DNA from: Sphingopyxis sp. LK2115
GTDB lineage: Bacteria > Pseudomonadota > Alphaproteobacteria > Sphingomonadales > Sphingomonadaceae
Length of the DNA stretch: 62,197 nt
Direction of reading: 5' to 3'
Assembly: GCF_014595975.1 (NCBI RefSeq)
Contig: NZ_JABWGQ010000048.1
Coordinates: 1 to 62,197, forward strand
Shown piece after piece: positions 36,682 to 47,427 of the stretch. The notes under the pieces are model-generated. The model was not told where the DNA came from and did not search any database. It saw only the letters and a list, made by a program, of their open reading frames with translations. The first letter of the stretch is position 1; each line of letters starts with the position of its first letter. Both the position numbers and the translations under genes were made by a program.

Positions 36682-39132
36682 TTGACCGCGCAAAGCCTGC
36701 CCTCCGCTGATGGTGACGTCATCAGGGGGGCGGGCCCTGCCGGGACGATCGCGCCGCCCGCCACCTTGTCGCGCGTCGATCTGGCGCTGCTCGCCGGACT
36801 GGCGCTCGTGTCCGCCGCGCTGCTGTTGTGGGCGACGGGCAGCGCGATCCTTGCCGCGGGTTTCGCCGCGGGCCTGGCGGTGGCGGCGGGCGGCGTGGTG
36901 CTGGCGCGTCGACTGTTCCCCGCGGCGACGCGCGGCGAGGCGGCGGCGCCCGACTGGACGATATTGCGTCAGGCGGTCAATCACGACGATGTCGCGATCG
37001 CGGTCACCGATCGCGCCGGGCGGATGGTATGCGCCAACGACCTGTTCGCGACATGGATGGGCGGCTTTGTCACGCCGCCGGGCCTGCCGCTCGACGGCCG
37101 CGGCGTCGAGCTTTTGAAGAACGCCGGGCGCGCGGCGTGGCGCGACGGCGAAGGACGCGCCGACGATATCGCGATCGGCCCCCTGCAACTGCGCGCGCAG
37201 GTGACGCGCACCGGGCAGGCCGAGGATTATCTCGTCTGGCGCTTTGCGGCCGTCGAGCGTTTCGATCTGGTCGCCGAACTCACCCGACATCTCGGCGGCC
37301 CGGCAGGGCGCACGTTGGGCCATGCCGGGGTGATGGCGGCGCTGGTCAACCATGAGGGACGGCTGCGCGCCGCGAACGAGGCCTTTCTGCTGCGCGCGCT
37401 GGGCGAGGATGACGCGCGCCATTTCGCCGGGCGCGACGTTGCGCCGATGCTGCGGCTCGACGATGGCGGCGCGCTCTATTTCGCGCGCGAGGGCGACCGC
37501 GCGACGCCGGTGCGGCTGATCCAGATCCCGCTGGCACCCGCCGACAGCACAACACCCGTGCTGCTCGCGATGCTTGACGAAGAGATGGGACCGGCGGACC
37601 GCGGCACCGCGCAAACCTATGTCGAGACACTGTTGTCGCTGCTGCCCTTCGGGCTGGCGCTCGTCGACCGCGACGGGCGCTTTCTGTACATGAACCGCGC
37701 GTTCGTCCGCGCCGCGAACCTGCCCGACGGCAAGAAACCGCGCTATCCGGGCGACATCGTGGTCGCCGAGGACAAGGGGCCGCTCGCCGATATGATCCGC
37801 CGCCACAGCAGCGGGCAGCAGGTGGGCGGCGACCTGTCGATCCGCCTTGCGGGGCAGAGCGGTGAACCTGTGTCGATGCGCATCGTCGGCGTGCGCGGCC
37901 TCGGCGAAGCGGCGGTGCTGCTCAGCCTCAAGGATTCGAGCGAGGAATCGCGGTTGAAGCGCCAGGTTGCGCAGGCATCGAAGATGCAGGCGGTGGGGCA
38001 GCTCGCGGGCGGCGTCGCGCATGATTTCAACAATATCCTGACCGCGGTGCTCGGCGCGTGCGACCTGATGCTGATGCGCCACACGCCCGGCGACAGCGAC
38101 TATGACGACATTCAGCAGATCCGCAGTAACGCCAATCGTGCCGCCAGCCTGACGCGGCAATTGCTCGCTTTCTCGCGGCAACAGACGCTGCGCCCGCAGA
38201 TTTTGCAGCTGCCCGACGTGATTTCCGAAGTGTCGCATCTCCTGAAGCGCCTGATCGGCGAGACGGTGCAACTGTCGGTGCGCCATGGCCGCGGCCTTGG
38301 TGCGGTGCGCGCCGACCCAGGCCAGCTCGAACAGGTCATCATCAACCTGGCCGTCAACGCCCGCGACGCAATGCCCGGCGGCGGGACGCTGACGATCGAA
38401 ACCTATCCGGTGTCGGCCGCCGATGTGCGCCAGATCGGCAACGAGTTCATGCCGCCCGCCGATTATTGCGCGCTCAAGGTCAGCGACACGGGCACGGGCA
38501 TTCCCGCCGATATTTTGCCCAAGATTTTCGAGCCCTTTTTCACGACCAAGGATGTGGGGAAGGGAACGGGGCTGGGATTGTCGACCGTTTATGGCATCAT
38601 CAAACAGTCGGCGGGTTTCATCTTTGCCGACAGCCAGCCGGGCGAGGGCACCAGCTTCACCATCTACCTGCCTGTCCACCGCGTCGCGGGCGAGGCTCCG
38701 GCGGCGCCGCAGCCGACTGCCAAGCCCAAGAAGAGCCAGTGGGGCAGCGGGACGATCCTGCTTGTCGAGGATGAAGATATGGTGCGTGCGGTCGCGGAAC
38801 GCGCACTGGCCCGCGCGGGTTATACAGTCATCACCGCCGCGCAGGGCGAGGAGGGACTTGAACGCTTTGACGAGCTGGAGAAGGTTGATTTGGTCATCAG
38901 CGATGTCGTGATGCCGACGATGGATGGGCCCGCGATGGTGCGTGCGATGCGCACCAGGCGCCCCGGCCTGCCGGTGCTGTTCATGTCGGGCTATGCCGAG
39001 GAGCAGCTTCGCCAGTCGATCGACATCGACGATGTGTCCTTCCTGCCCAAACCCTTTTCGGTCGCGCAGCTCGCCGAGGCGACGTCGGCGGCGCTGGACG
39101 AGGCGGCGCATCGTGGGCGACGGGATGGCTGA
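36682..39132 (+). CDS. cckA: Hybrid histidine kinase CckA
   Basis: An 816-residue membrane-bound hybrid kinase that in alphaproteobacteria phosphorylates ChpT and so controls CtrA. Two membrane helices come first (LALLAGLALVSAALLLWATG and a second at about 56-75). PAS-like domains follow (about 85-420), then a HisKA domain with the phospho-histidine in GGVAHDFNNILTAVLGACD (H447), the HATPase domain (NLAVNARDAMPGGG, GTGLGLSTVYGI), and a C-terminal receiver with D741 (LVISDVVMPTMDG). The match to CckA's HDFNNILTA region is strong. The start is a TTG; no nearby ATG fits better. Its partner ChpT is encoded upstream in the window. Confidence 0.88.
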   Translation: MTAQSLPSADGDVIRGAGPAGTIAPPATLSRVDLALLAGLALVSAALLLWATGSAILAAGFAAGLAVAAGGVVLARRLFPAATRGEAAAPDWTILRQAVNHDDVAIAVTDRAGRMVCANDLFATWMGGFVTPPGLPLDGRGVELLKNAGRAAWRDGEGRADDIAIGPLQLRAQVTRTGQAEDYLVWRFAAVERFDLVAELTRHLGGPAGRTLGHAGVMAALVNHEGRLRAANEAFLLRALGEDDARHFAGRDVAPMLRLDDGGALYFAREGDRATPVRLIQIPLAPADSTTPVLLAMLDEEMGPADRGTAQTYVETLLSLLPFGLALVDRDGRFLYMNRAFVRAANLPDGKKPRYPGDIVVAEDKGPLADMIRRHSSGQQVGGDLSIRLAGQSGEPVSMRIVGVRGLGEAAVLLSLKDSSEESRLKRQVAQASKMQAVGQLAGGVAHDFNNILTAVLGACDLMLMRHTPGDSDYDDIQQIRSNANRAASLTRQLLAFSRQQTLRPQILQLPDVISEVSHLLKRLIGETVQLSVRHGRGLGAVRADPGQLEQVIINLAVNARDAMPGGGTLTIETYPVSAADVRQIGNEFMPPADYCALKVSDTGTGIPADILPKIFEPFFTTKDVGKGTGLGLSTVYGIIKQSAGFIFADSQPGEGTSFTIYLPVHRVAGEAPAAPQPTAKPKKSQWGSGTILLVEDEDMVRAVAERALARAGYTVITAAQGEEGLERFDELEKVDLVISDVVMPTMDGPAMVRAMRTRRPGLPVLFMSGYAEEQLRQSIDIDDVSFLPKPFSVAQLAEATSAALDEAAHRGRRDG

Positions 39133-39472
39133 TCCGCGCATCCTGATCGTCGAGGACGATGTGCTGATCGGCATGATGCTGGTCGACATGTTCGACGCGC
39201 TCGGCCTGCCCGAACCCGCGCAGGCGACGGGCAAGGACGAGGCGCTGGCGCTGATCGCGTCCGAACCGCTCGCGGGGGCGCTCGTCGACATCAACCTCGG
39301 CGAAGACAAGGGCTGGCCCGTCGCCGACGCGCTCGTCGCCATGGGAATACCCTTCGCCTTCACCTCCGGCGGCGGCGATGTCATTCCGGCCGCGCACGCG
39401 AGCCGTCGGTTGATTCCCAAGCCGTTCCGGATCGGCGACATCGAGGCCGCGCTGCGGGATTTCGGCGTGTAG
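39125..39472 (+). CDS. Single-domain receiver protein next to CckA
   Basis: A 115-residue receiver without an output domain. It opens RILIVEDDVLIGMMLVDMFD with the acidic pair. The usual phospho-acceptor position is in GALVDINLGEDKGWPVA, and the conserved Lys is in LIPKPFRIGDIEAAL. The ATG at 39125 overlaps the cckA stop by 8 bp, so the two are made from one mRNA. Its target, if any, is not evident; it could serve as a phosphate sink or a second output of CckA. Confidence 0.8.
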   Translation: MADPRILIVEDDVLIGMMLVDMFDALGLPEPAQATGKDEALALIASEPLAGALVDINLGEDKGWPVADALVAMGIPFAFTSGGGDVIPAAHASRRLIPKPFRIGDIEAALRDFGV

Positions 39473-39484
39473 CGCTAATCTGTC

Positions 39485-39508
39485 GTTCCCCTCTTGTTCC
39501 TGTAGAAC
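39485..39508. promoter_or_regulatory. LexA (SOS) box upstream of recA
   Basis: GTTC at 39485 and GTTC at 39496 are separated by exactly seven bases (GTTC-CCCTCTT-GTTC), the alphaproteobacterial LexA operator. The second GTTC is also part of a palindrome GTTC-CTGTA-GAAC (39496-39508). The site is about 80 bp before the recA start, in its only upstream region. Confidence 0.8.
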
Positions 39509-39575
39509 AAATGTGGCACACGGGTCCGGCGTTGCGATGCGTCCGCGGTCGCTCTAGAGCAGGAAAGGACGGCAA

Positions 39576-40655
39576 ATGGCCGGACAATTGTCACTCGTCG
39601 AATCGGGGAAATCAGTGAACGGAACGGACAGGCAGAAGGCGCTCGACGCCGCATTGGCGCAGATCGACCGCGCCTTCGGCAAGGGCTCGGTGATGAAGCT
39701 GGGGTCGAAGGAAGCGATGCAGGTCGAGGCGATTTCGACCGGGTCGCTCGGCCTCGACATCGCGCTGGGGGTTGGCGGTCTGCCGCGCGGCCGCGTCGTC
39801 GAAATCTACGGCCCCGAAAGCTCAGGCAAAACGACGCTCGCGCTGCATTGCATCGCGGAAGCGCAGAAGATGGGCGGCACGGCGGCGTTCGTCGATGCCG
39901 AACATGCGCTCGACCCCGTCTATGCGCGCAAGCTGGGCGTCGACATCGACGAACTTATTGTGTCGCAACCCGACACGGGCGAACAGGCGCTGGAAATCGT
40001 CGATACGCTCGTGCGCTCGAACGCGATCGACGTGCTCGTCGTCGACTCGGTCGCCGCGCTTGTGCCGCGCGCCGAGATCGAGGGCGAGATGGGTGACAGC
40101 CATGTCGGCCTGCAGGCGCGGCTGATGTCGCAGTCGCTGCGCAAGCTCACCGGCTCGATCAGCCGCTCGCGCTGCATGGTGATCTTCATCAACCAGCTGC
40201 GCATGAAGATCGGCGTGATGTACGGCAACCCCGAAACCACGACCGGCGGCAATGCGCTCAAATTCTATGCCTCGGTCCGCCTCGACATCCGCCGCACCGG
40301 CCAGATCAAGAATGGCGATGAGATCGTCGGCAACACCACGCGCGTCAAGGTGGTGAAGAACAAGGTCGCGCCGCCGTTCAAGCAGGTGGAGTTCGACATC
40401 ATGTACGGGCAGGGCATTTCCAAGATCGGCGAGATTCTCGACATCGGCGTCAAGGCCGGGCTGGTCGAAAAATCGGGCGCCTGGTTCAGCTATGATTCGA
40501 TCCGCATCGGGCAGGGCCGCGAAAACGCCAAAAACTTCCTGACCGAAAATCCCGAACTTCGCGAACGGCTCGAAGCCGCGATCCGCAGCCGCACCGACGC
40601 GGTCGCCGAAGAAATGATGGCAGGCCCCGACGACGACGCGGGCGACGACATCTGA
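39576..40655 (+). CDS. recA: Recombinase RecA
   Basis: A 359-residue RecA, which forms filaments on single-stranded DNA, drives strand exchange and triggers LexA self-cleavage. Walker [13 protein letters not shown] spans residues 79-90, and [20 protein letters not shown] contains the Walker B and loop L1 region, followed by [20 protein letters not shown] and L2. The acidic C-terminal tail ([11 protein letters not shown]) is normal. A good GGAAAGGA ribosome site precedes the ATG. Expression should be SOS-induced through the upstream box. Confidence 0.98.
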   Translation: MAGQLSLVESGKSVNGTDRQKALDAALAQIDRAFGKGSVMKLGSKEAMQVEAISTGSLGLDIALGVGGLPRGRVVEIYGPESSGKTTLALHCIAEAQKMGGTAAFVDAEHALDPVYARKLGVDIDELIVSQPDTGEQALEIVDTLVRSNAIDVLVVDSVAALVPRAEIEGEMGDSHVGLQARLMSQSLRKLTGSISRSRCMVIFINQLRMKIGVMYGNPETTTGGNALKFYASVRLDIRRTGQIKNGDEIVGNTTRVKVVKNKVAPPFKQVEFDIMYGQGISKIGEILDIGVKAGLVEKSGAWFSYDSIRIGQGRENAKNFLTENPELRERLEAAIRSRTDAVAEEMMAGPDDDAGDDI

Positions 40656-40975
40656 CGATCGTCCTGCCGGTTCGCGCGTTCGTGCGACCCGGTGGGTAAA
40701 CGGCGGCGGGCCACGCGACCTCCTTGTATCGCGGCCACCTGCATGCCCCTCTCCCCCGCGGGTGGGCCCGCTTGCCGTTGATCGGTCGTCTGGCAGCTTC
40801 TTTGTCCGGGTGCGCGCGATAAGGGGCATCCCGGCCTTGCTCGATGCGAACCGGGTTGGGTTGCTGCATGGCCACCGGTCGTCAGCCGCCATCGGCACGG
40901 CGCAGCCCGTTCGGCGTTGACCCGTCCGTGGCGGCGGCGCCTTGCGTGGCGGCCGGCAACGGCTACAGATGAACC
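40656..40975. other. 320-bp region after recA with no gene
   Basis: No coding sequence is supported. The central part, 40702-40890, is strongly self-complementary and is listed separately. The last ~35 bases hold no clear promoter for the arginase-family gene. Confidence 0.5.
40702..40890. ncRNA. Candidate structured RNA after recA (unidentified; 6S-like layout possible)
   Basis: Nested complementary segments bracket this stretch: GGCGGC (40702) with GCCGCC (40885), CGACC (40716) with GGTCG (40877), GGCC at 40733 with GGCC at 40832, and ATGCCCCT (40743) with AGGGGCAT (40822). The plus-strand fold would have a closing stem, loosely paired middle and an inner stem with a roughly 70-nt head, the general outline of 6S RNA. 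I cannot score it, and GC-rich DNA makes chance pairing easy. Strand is unknown. Confidence 0.25.
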
Positions 40976-41791
40976 ATGCCCGCGATCCGTCTCTTCGGCC
41001 TGCCGACCGACATCAACAGCAGCTTCGAACGCGGCGCGGCGGCCGGCCCGGCCGCGATCCGCGCGGCGCTGTGGAGCGACCGCGGCAACATGGCGACCGA
41101 ACTCGGCGGCGAAATCGGCACCGACATCGCTTTCGCCGACGATGGCGACCTGCCGCTCACCGAGCGCACCGCCGAGGATGACGCCGCGATCCGCCGCCAC
41201 GTCGCGATGCTGTGCGAGGATGGCGAGGTGCCGCTCGCGCTCGGCGGCGATCATGCGGTGACCTTTCCGCTCGTCCAAGCCGCCGCGACCTGTTTCGGGC
41301 CGCTCAATATCCTGCACATCGACGCGCACCCCGATCTCTATGCCGACTTCGGTGGCAATCCGCGCAGCCACGCCTCGCCCTTTGCGCGCATCTGCGAGGC
41401 GGGTCATGCGGCGCGGCTGGTGCAGGCCGGTATCCGCACGCTGACCCCACATTGCCGCGACCAGGCGACACGTTTCGGGGTCGAGATCATTCCGATGGCG
41501 GGCTTCACGCCCGACAAGGTGCCCGTGCTCGAAGGGCCGCTCTATATCTCCATCGACCTCGACGGGATCGACCCGTCCGAGGCGCCGGGCGTCGCGCACC
41601 CTGAGCCTGGCGGGCTGACCGTGCGCGAAGTGCTGGCAGTGCTGCACAAGCAGACCGCGCCGATCGTCGGCGCCGACATCGTCGAGCATCACCCCGGCCG
41701 CGACATCGGCGGCGTGACCGCGATCGTCGGCGCCAAGCTGGTTCGCGAAGTCGCGGCGCTGATCGACCGCAACGGCCGCTGCCGGACCTGA
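40976..41791 (+). CDS. Arginase/agmatinase-family hydrolase
   Basis: A 271-residue ureohydrolase-fold enzyme with two manganese ions, which hydrolyses guanidino or related amidine groups to urea and an amine. Metal ligands are visible in LALGGDHAVTFPLVQ, NILHIDAHPDLYADF and ISIDLDGIDPSEAPGV. The N terminus starts MPAIRLFGLPTDINSSFERG, typical of agmatinase-like members. Substrate (agmatine, arginine, guanidinobutyrate, formiminoglutamate) cannot be decided by eye. It is followed after 19 bp by the GST gene. Confidence 0.88.
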   Translation: MPAIRLFGLPTDINSSFERGAAAGPAAIRAALWSDRGNMATELGGEIGTDIAFADDGDLPLTERTAEDDAAIRRHVAMLCEDGEVPLALGGDHAVTFPLVQAAATCFGPLNILHIDAHPDLYADFGGNPRSHASPFARICEAGHAARLVQAGIRTLTPHCRDQATRFGVEIIPMAGFTPDKVPVLEGPLYISIDLDGIDPSEAPGVAHPEPGGLTVREVLAVLHKQTAPIVGADIVEHHPGRDIGGVTAIVGAKLVREVAALIDRNGRCRT

Positions 41792-41810
41792 CCTTTTTGA
41801 GGAGAATATC

Positions 41811-42437
41811 ATGACGCTGATCGTCCATCATCTGAACAACAGCCGCTCGCAGCGTATCCTGTGGCTGCTCGAGGAAATCGGCGCGCCGTATGAGATCCGG
41901 TTTTACGATCGCGATCCGGTGACCAACCTCGCGCCGCCCGAACTTGTCGCGGTCCATCCGCTCGGCAAGTCGCCCGTGATCGAGGATGACGGCCGCGTGG
42001 TCATCGAGTCGGGGGCGATTACCGAATATCTGTGCGAACGGCACGGCGGCGGGCATCTCGTCCCCGAACGCGGCACCGACGATCATGTCAGCCATCTCGA
42101 ATGGCTGCATTTTGCCGAAGGGTCGGCGATGACCCCGATCCTGCTGCGCATATATACCGCGCGGCTCGGCGAAGCGGCGGCGCCGCTCGAACCGCGGATC
42201 AACCAGCAGCTCGATTCGCATTTTTCCTATATGGAAAGCCGCATCGGCGACGGTGGCCATTTCATCGGCAACAGCCTGTCGGCGGCCGACATCATGTTGA
42301 GCTTTCCGGCGGAGATCGCCGTCATGCAGGGCATGGCGCCGCGCTATCCCAAGCTCGCGGCCTTTGTGAACGCCTGCCACGCGCGACCCGCCTGGCAGCG
42401 GGCGCGGGAGAAGGGCGGCGCCTATTATGGCTATTGA
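41811..42437 (+). CDS. Glutathione S-transferase family protein
   Basis: A 208-residue cytosolic GST. The thioredoxin-like N domain begins TLIVHHLNNSRSQRILWLLE and has VHPLGKSPVIEDDG and ESGAITEYLCERHG, the usual glutathione-binding cis-Pro and ES motifs. The C-terminal helical domain ends in VNACHARPAWQRAREKGG. The Ser in NNSRSQRI is where Ser/Cys class GSTs have their active residue. Ribosome site GAGGAG is well placed. The DUF4019 gene overlaps its end by 11 bp. Confidence 0.9.
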   Translation: MTLIVHHLNNSRSQRILWLLEEIGAPYEIRFYDRDPVTNLAPPELVAVHPLGKSPVIEDDGRVVIESGAITEYLCERHGGGHLVPERGTDDHVSHLEWLHFAEGSAMTPILLRIYTARLGEAAAPLEPRINQQLDSHFSYMESRIGDGGHFIGNSLSAADIMLSFPAEIAVMQGMAPRYPKLAAFVNACHARPAWQRAREKGGAYYGY

Positions 42438-43002
42438 CCGGCGCGGCTGGGTGCCGCTCGCCGTGCTGGCCCTGTGGTCGGGGGACGCGGCGGCACAGTT
42501 GCCAGCGCTCGGCCCGGATGTCGAACGCGCCGCGCCGGAGTCGGCGGGCGTCGCGACCGGCGACGAAGATGCGGCACTGGCCCGCTTCGCCGCTTACACC
42601 ATGGCGCTGGCAAGGCGCGACTATGCCAGCGCCTATGCGATGCTGCGCCTGTCGTTTCAGGCGGCGAGCCCGCGGCTTGAATGGGAGATGAACCTGCGCA
42701 AGCGCGCGGTGCTGTGGGCCGACGGGACGCTGCGCGTGCTGCGGCTGAGCTGGTATGCGGACCCCGCGGGCCAGCCGCCGGGTCTCTATGCGGCCTTTGA
42801 TTTCCGCGGCGACCGGACGGATGGCACCATGGATTGCGGCTATGTCGTGGTCCACCGCGCAGCGCCCGGCGCGGCGTGGACCGTGGTGCGCACCGATACG
42901 TCGGAAGTGCCGCCCGATCTGATCGAGAAGGGCGTGCCCAAGGCCGATGTGCTGACCCAGCTCCCCTGCTATCTGGGCAAGGGAATCGCGACGGCCTTCT
43001 GA
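42427..43002 (+). CDS. DUF4019-like exported protein
   Basis: A 191-residue protein with an N-terminal signal-like segment (WVPLAVLALWSGDAAAQLP) and a DUF4019-like body: AAYTMALARRDYASAYAML, then PPGLYAAFDFRGD, CGYVVVHRAAPGAAWTVVRTDT. Proteins of this type are exported and of unknown function. The ATG lies 11 bp inside the end of the GST gene in another frame, so they are coupled. Two cysteines (MDCGYV, LPCYLG) could form a disulfide. Confidence 0.78.
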   Translation: MAIDRRGWVPLAVLALWSGDAAAQLPALGPDVERAAPESAGVATGDEDAALARFAAYTMALARRDYASAYAMLRLSFQAASPRLEWEMNLRKRAVLWADGTLRVLRLSWYADPAGQPPGLYAAFDFRGDRTDGTMDCGYVVVHRAAPGAAWTVVRTDTSEVPPDLIEKGVPKADVLTQLPCYLGKGIATAF

Positions 43003-43074
43003 ACGGTGCCGTTGATCAGCGTCATCGCGACGAAGCGGCTTGTCGCACCGCCGCAAAATGCCTAATTCGCGCGC

Positions 43075-45719
<2,645 letters not shown>

Positions 45720-45723
<4 letters not shown>

Positions 45724-46199
45724 GGCCGACAAAAAAGACGCGGCGCACCGATCATGCGCAGCGGCTGATCGCGGCGCCGCTGGTCGATGTGTTTGCGGCC
45801 TTCACCAGCGCCGACAAGCTGGTGCACTGGTTGCCGCCTGAAGGGGCGACCGGTGCGTTCGAGCATGTCGATTTGCGGGCCGGGGGCGGCTTTCGGATGC
45901 GGCTGACGTTCGACGATGTCGAGGTCGAAACGAAGAACGACGACGACAGTGATGTCGTTGACGTGCAGATTCCGGTGCTCGACGACGGGCGCTTGATCGT
46001 GTGGGAGGTCGCATTCGAATCCGACGACCCGCGTTTTTCGGGGACGATGGCGATGCACTGGTATCTGTCGCGGCAGGGCGGCGGCGGCACGCTGGTGACG
46101 GTCGATGCGCATCATGTGCCGCCGGGGATTTCGGCGAAGGATCATATCGAGGGATTGAACGGCTCGCTCGCGAATCTGGCGGCGGCGGTGGAGGGATAA
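45720..46199 (+). CDS. SRPBCC (AHSA1-like) family protein
   Basis: A 159-residue START-like protein. The domain begins [32 protein letters not shown], a stretch typical of AHSA1/polyketide cyclase-type folds that form a hydrophobic pocket, and continues with [13 protein letters not shown] and [14 protein letters not shown] near the C terminus. Its ligand is unknown. The only start that fits is a TTG overlapping the alaS stop (TTGA), so it is translationally coupled to alaS. There is no signal peptide. Confidence 0.85.
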
Positions 46200-46213
46200 G
46201 GCTCAACTCAGAT

Positions 46214-46303
46214 CCCGTTCGCCCTGAACCTGTCGAACGACGGTTCGTTTCTTCAATACCGGCAGAAGGAAGATCGGTGCTTCGACACGCAGAGGGCGAA
46301 CGG
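46214..46303. repeat. Dispersed palindromic repeat, family A, copy 3
   Basis: The left arm GTTCGCCCTGAACCTGTCGA faces a right arm GCTTCGACACGCAGAGGGCG. It fills the gap between the SRPBCC gene and the holin gene. Arm match is weaker than in the other two copies. Confidence 0.5.
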
Positions 46304-46311
46304 CAAAGAGG

Positions 46312-46725
46312 TCAGGCTTCGATACCCTTCGCTTTCCCCCACGCGCGCGCCGCGGTATATCCCAGATAACCGGTGCCGAAGAGCGCATAGAGCGGTTCGG
46401 GGATGCCCGACAGATAGGCGTTCATGCCCTCGGCGATGCTTTTGGCCATTTCGGGGCGCGCGGCGGCGATCAGGCCCATCGGGATGGCCCAGAGCAACAG
46501 CGCATACATGACATAGAGGAAGCTCGGCCGCGCGCGGCTGGTCCAGGGGTCGGCGCTGTTCGCTTCGGCGACGATTGCGGTCATGCGCGTGCGGATCGCT
46601 TCCATTTCCTGGCTGCCTTCGAGTTTCAGCAGTTCCAGCTTGGCGCGGTCGCGCGCTTCGGGGTCGGGGATGATCTTGTCGATCAGCTTGGCGATGGGGC
46701 CGATCAGCCCTTCGATAATGCTCAT
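46312..46725 (-). CDS. 3TM-type phage holin
   Basis: A 137-residue protein resembling the 3TM holin family. It begins MSIIEGLIGPIAKLIDKIIP, has a charged coiled region with LKLEGSQEMEAIRTRMTAIV, then hydrophobic segments (RPSFLYVMYALLLWAIPMGL, and LYALFGTGYLGYTAARAWG near the end). Holins form pores that let an endolysin reach the wall. I choose the ATG at 46725 because AAAGGAGA lies six bases before it; the ATG at 46731 is too close to that site. It lies 61 bp after the endolysin gene on the same strand. Confidence 0.8.
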   Translation of the reverse strand: MSIIEGLIGPIAKLIDKIIPDPEARDRAKLELLKLEGSQEMEAIRTRMTAIVAEANSADPWTSRARPSFLYVMYALLLWAIPMGLIAAARPEMAKSIAEGMNAYLSGIPEPLYALFGTGYLGYTAARAWGKAKGIEA

Positions 46726-46786
46726 GTCCATTCTCCTTTGCCGTCAAAGGTGAGTAAGGTTCCGCCCAATGGCGCGCCACAAAGCG

Positions 46787-47356
46787 TCAGTCCCGGCCGA
46801 TCCGGTTCGCGAGCCAGCCGTAGAGAAAGGCTTCCTGGCTGGGGCGGCGTTCGGCGAGCGCGATGTAGCGTTCGCCCTGCAACGCCTCCATCGCGCGCAG
46901 CAGGATGGTTTCGCCGCCCTTGCCGCGCGCGTCGAGGAAGCTGTCGAGCGCGGCGAGGGTGCGCGGGCCGATCGCGCGGTCGACCGCGATGTCGGGATAG
47001 TCGCGCGCGGCGCGGTTGAGCGCGTTGAGCGCGCGCTGAAGAAAGCCGGTCGCGGTGGCGCTGCCCATGTTGACGCCGGTGTCGAACAATTCGGCGGCGA
47101 TCGCGGGGGCGCGGAGCGCGACCCGGTCGAATCCGGGACGAAGCCAATAGAGGCGGCGATAGATGGCGGCGGCGGTGTCGCGCGGCAGCGTTCGCATCGC
47201 GCCCGCATAGCCCTCGGCCCGCGCGACCGCTTCGGTGATGCCCCAGCAGGTCGCGCCGCCGCGGTCGGCGGGGTGGTTTACATATCGGCCTTCGCGGTCG
47301 ATGACGGCGTCGATCAACGCGTCAACGTCGCATGTCGGGGATTGGGATCGGGGCAT
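46787..47356 (-). CDS. GH108-family endolysin (N-acetylmuramidase)
   Basis: A 189-residue phage-type lysin. The GH108 N-terminal catalytic domain shows LIDAVIDREGRYVNHPADRG with the catalytic Glu, then GATCWGITEAVARAEGY, and the middle has ELFDTGVNMGSATATGFLQR. The C-terminal part (AIGPRTLAALDSFLDARG) is the peptidoglycan-binding piece typical of these proteins. There is no signal peptide, so it needs the holin encoded next. The start has AAAGGAA about seven bases upstream. No other phage gene is seen nearby. Confidence 0.9.
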   Translation of the reverse strand: MPRSQSPTCDVDALIDAVIDREGRYVNHPADRGGATCWGITEAVARAEGYAGAMRTLPRDTAAAIYRRLYWLRPGFDRVALRAPAIAAELFDTGVNMGSATATGFLQRALNALNRAARDYPDIAVDRAIGPRTLAALDSFLDARGKGGETILLRAMEALQGERYIALAERRPSQEAFLYGWLANRIGRD

Positions 47357-47382
47357 GATTCGTTCCTTTGGTTCGGTCGGAC

Positions 47383-47405
47383 ATCATAACGAACCATATA
47401 GGAAC
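47383..47405 (-). promoter_or_regulatory. Candidate LexA-controlled promoter of the lysis cassette
   Basis: Read on the minus strand, GTTCCTATATGGTTC (47405-47391) is a GTTC-N7-GTTC LexA operator, followed two bases later by TATGAT (47388-47383), a good -10. The start of transcription would be about 20 nt before the endolysin ATG. A repressor bound here would block the promoter. The same box also lies 22 bp before the quinone oxidoreductase start on the other strand. Confidence 0.65.
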
Positions 47406-47427
47406 AATGTAGGAAAGGATTTTCTCC

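Noticed and set aside
36598..39441. A ~950-codon open frame opposite cckA, and a ~730-codon one opposite ppk1 (4152-6347)
   Set aside because: Same cause: third-position GC bias creates long antisense frames. Composition is unlike the real proteins in the window and no motif is visible.
40486..40875. A minus-strand frame covering the gap after recA
   Set aside because: Most of it lies antisense to recA, it is Arg/Pro-rich without a domain, and the gap part is better explained by a structured, non-coding segment.
47362..47374. A second LexA box, GTTC-CTTTG-GTTC
   Set aside because: The spacing is five, not seven bases, and the site lies almost at the endolysin start codon. Only the N7 site fits the operator.
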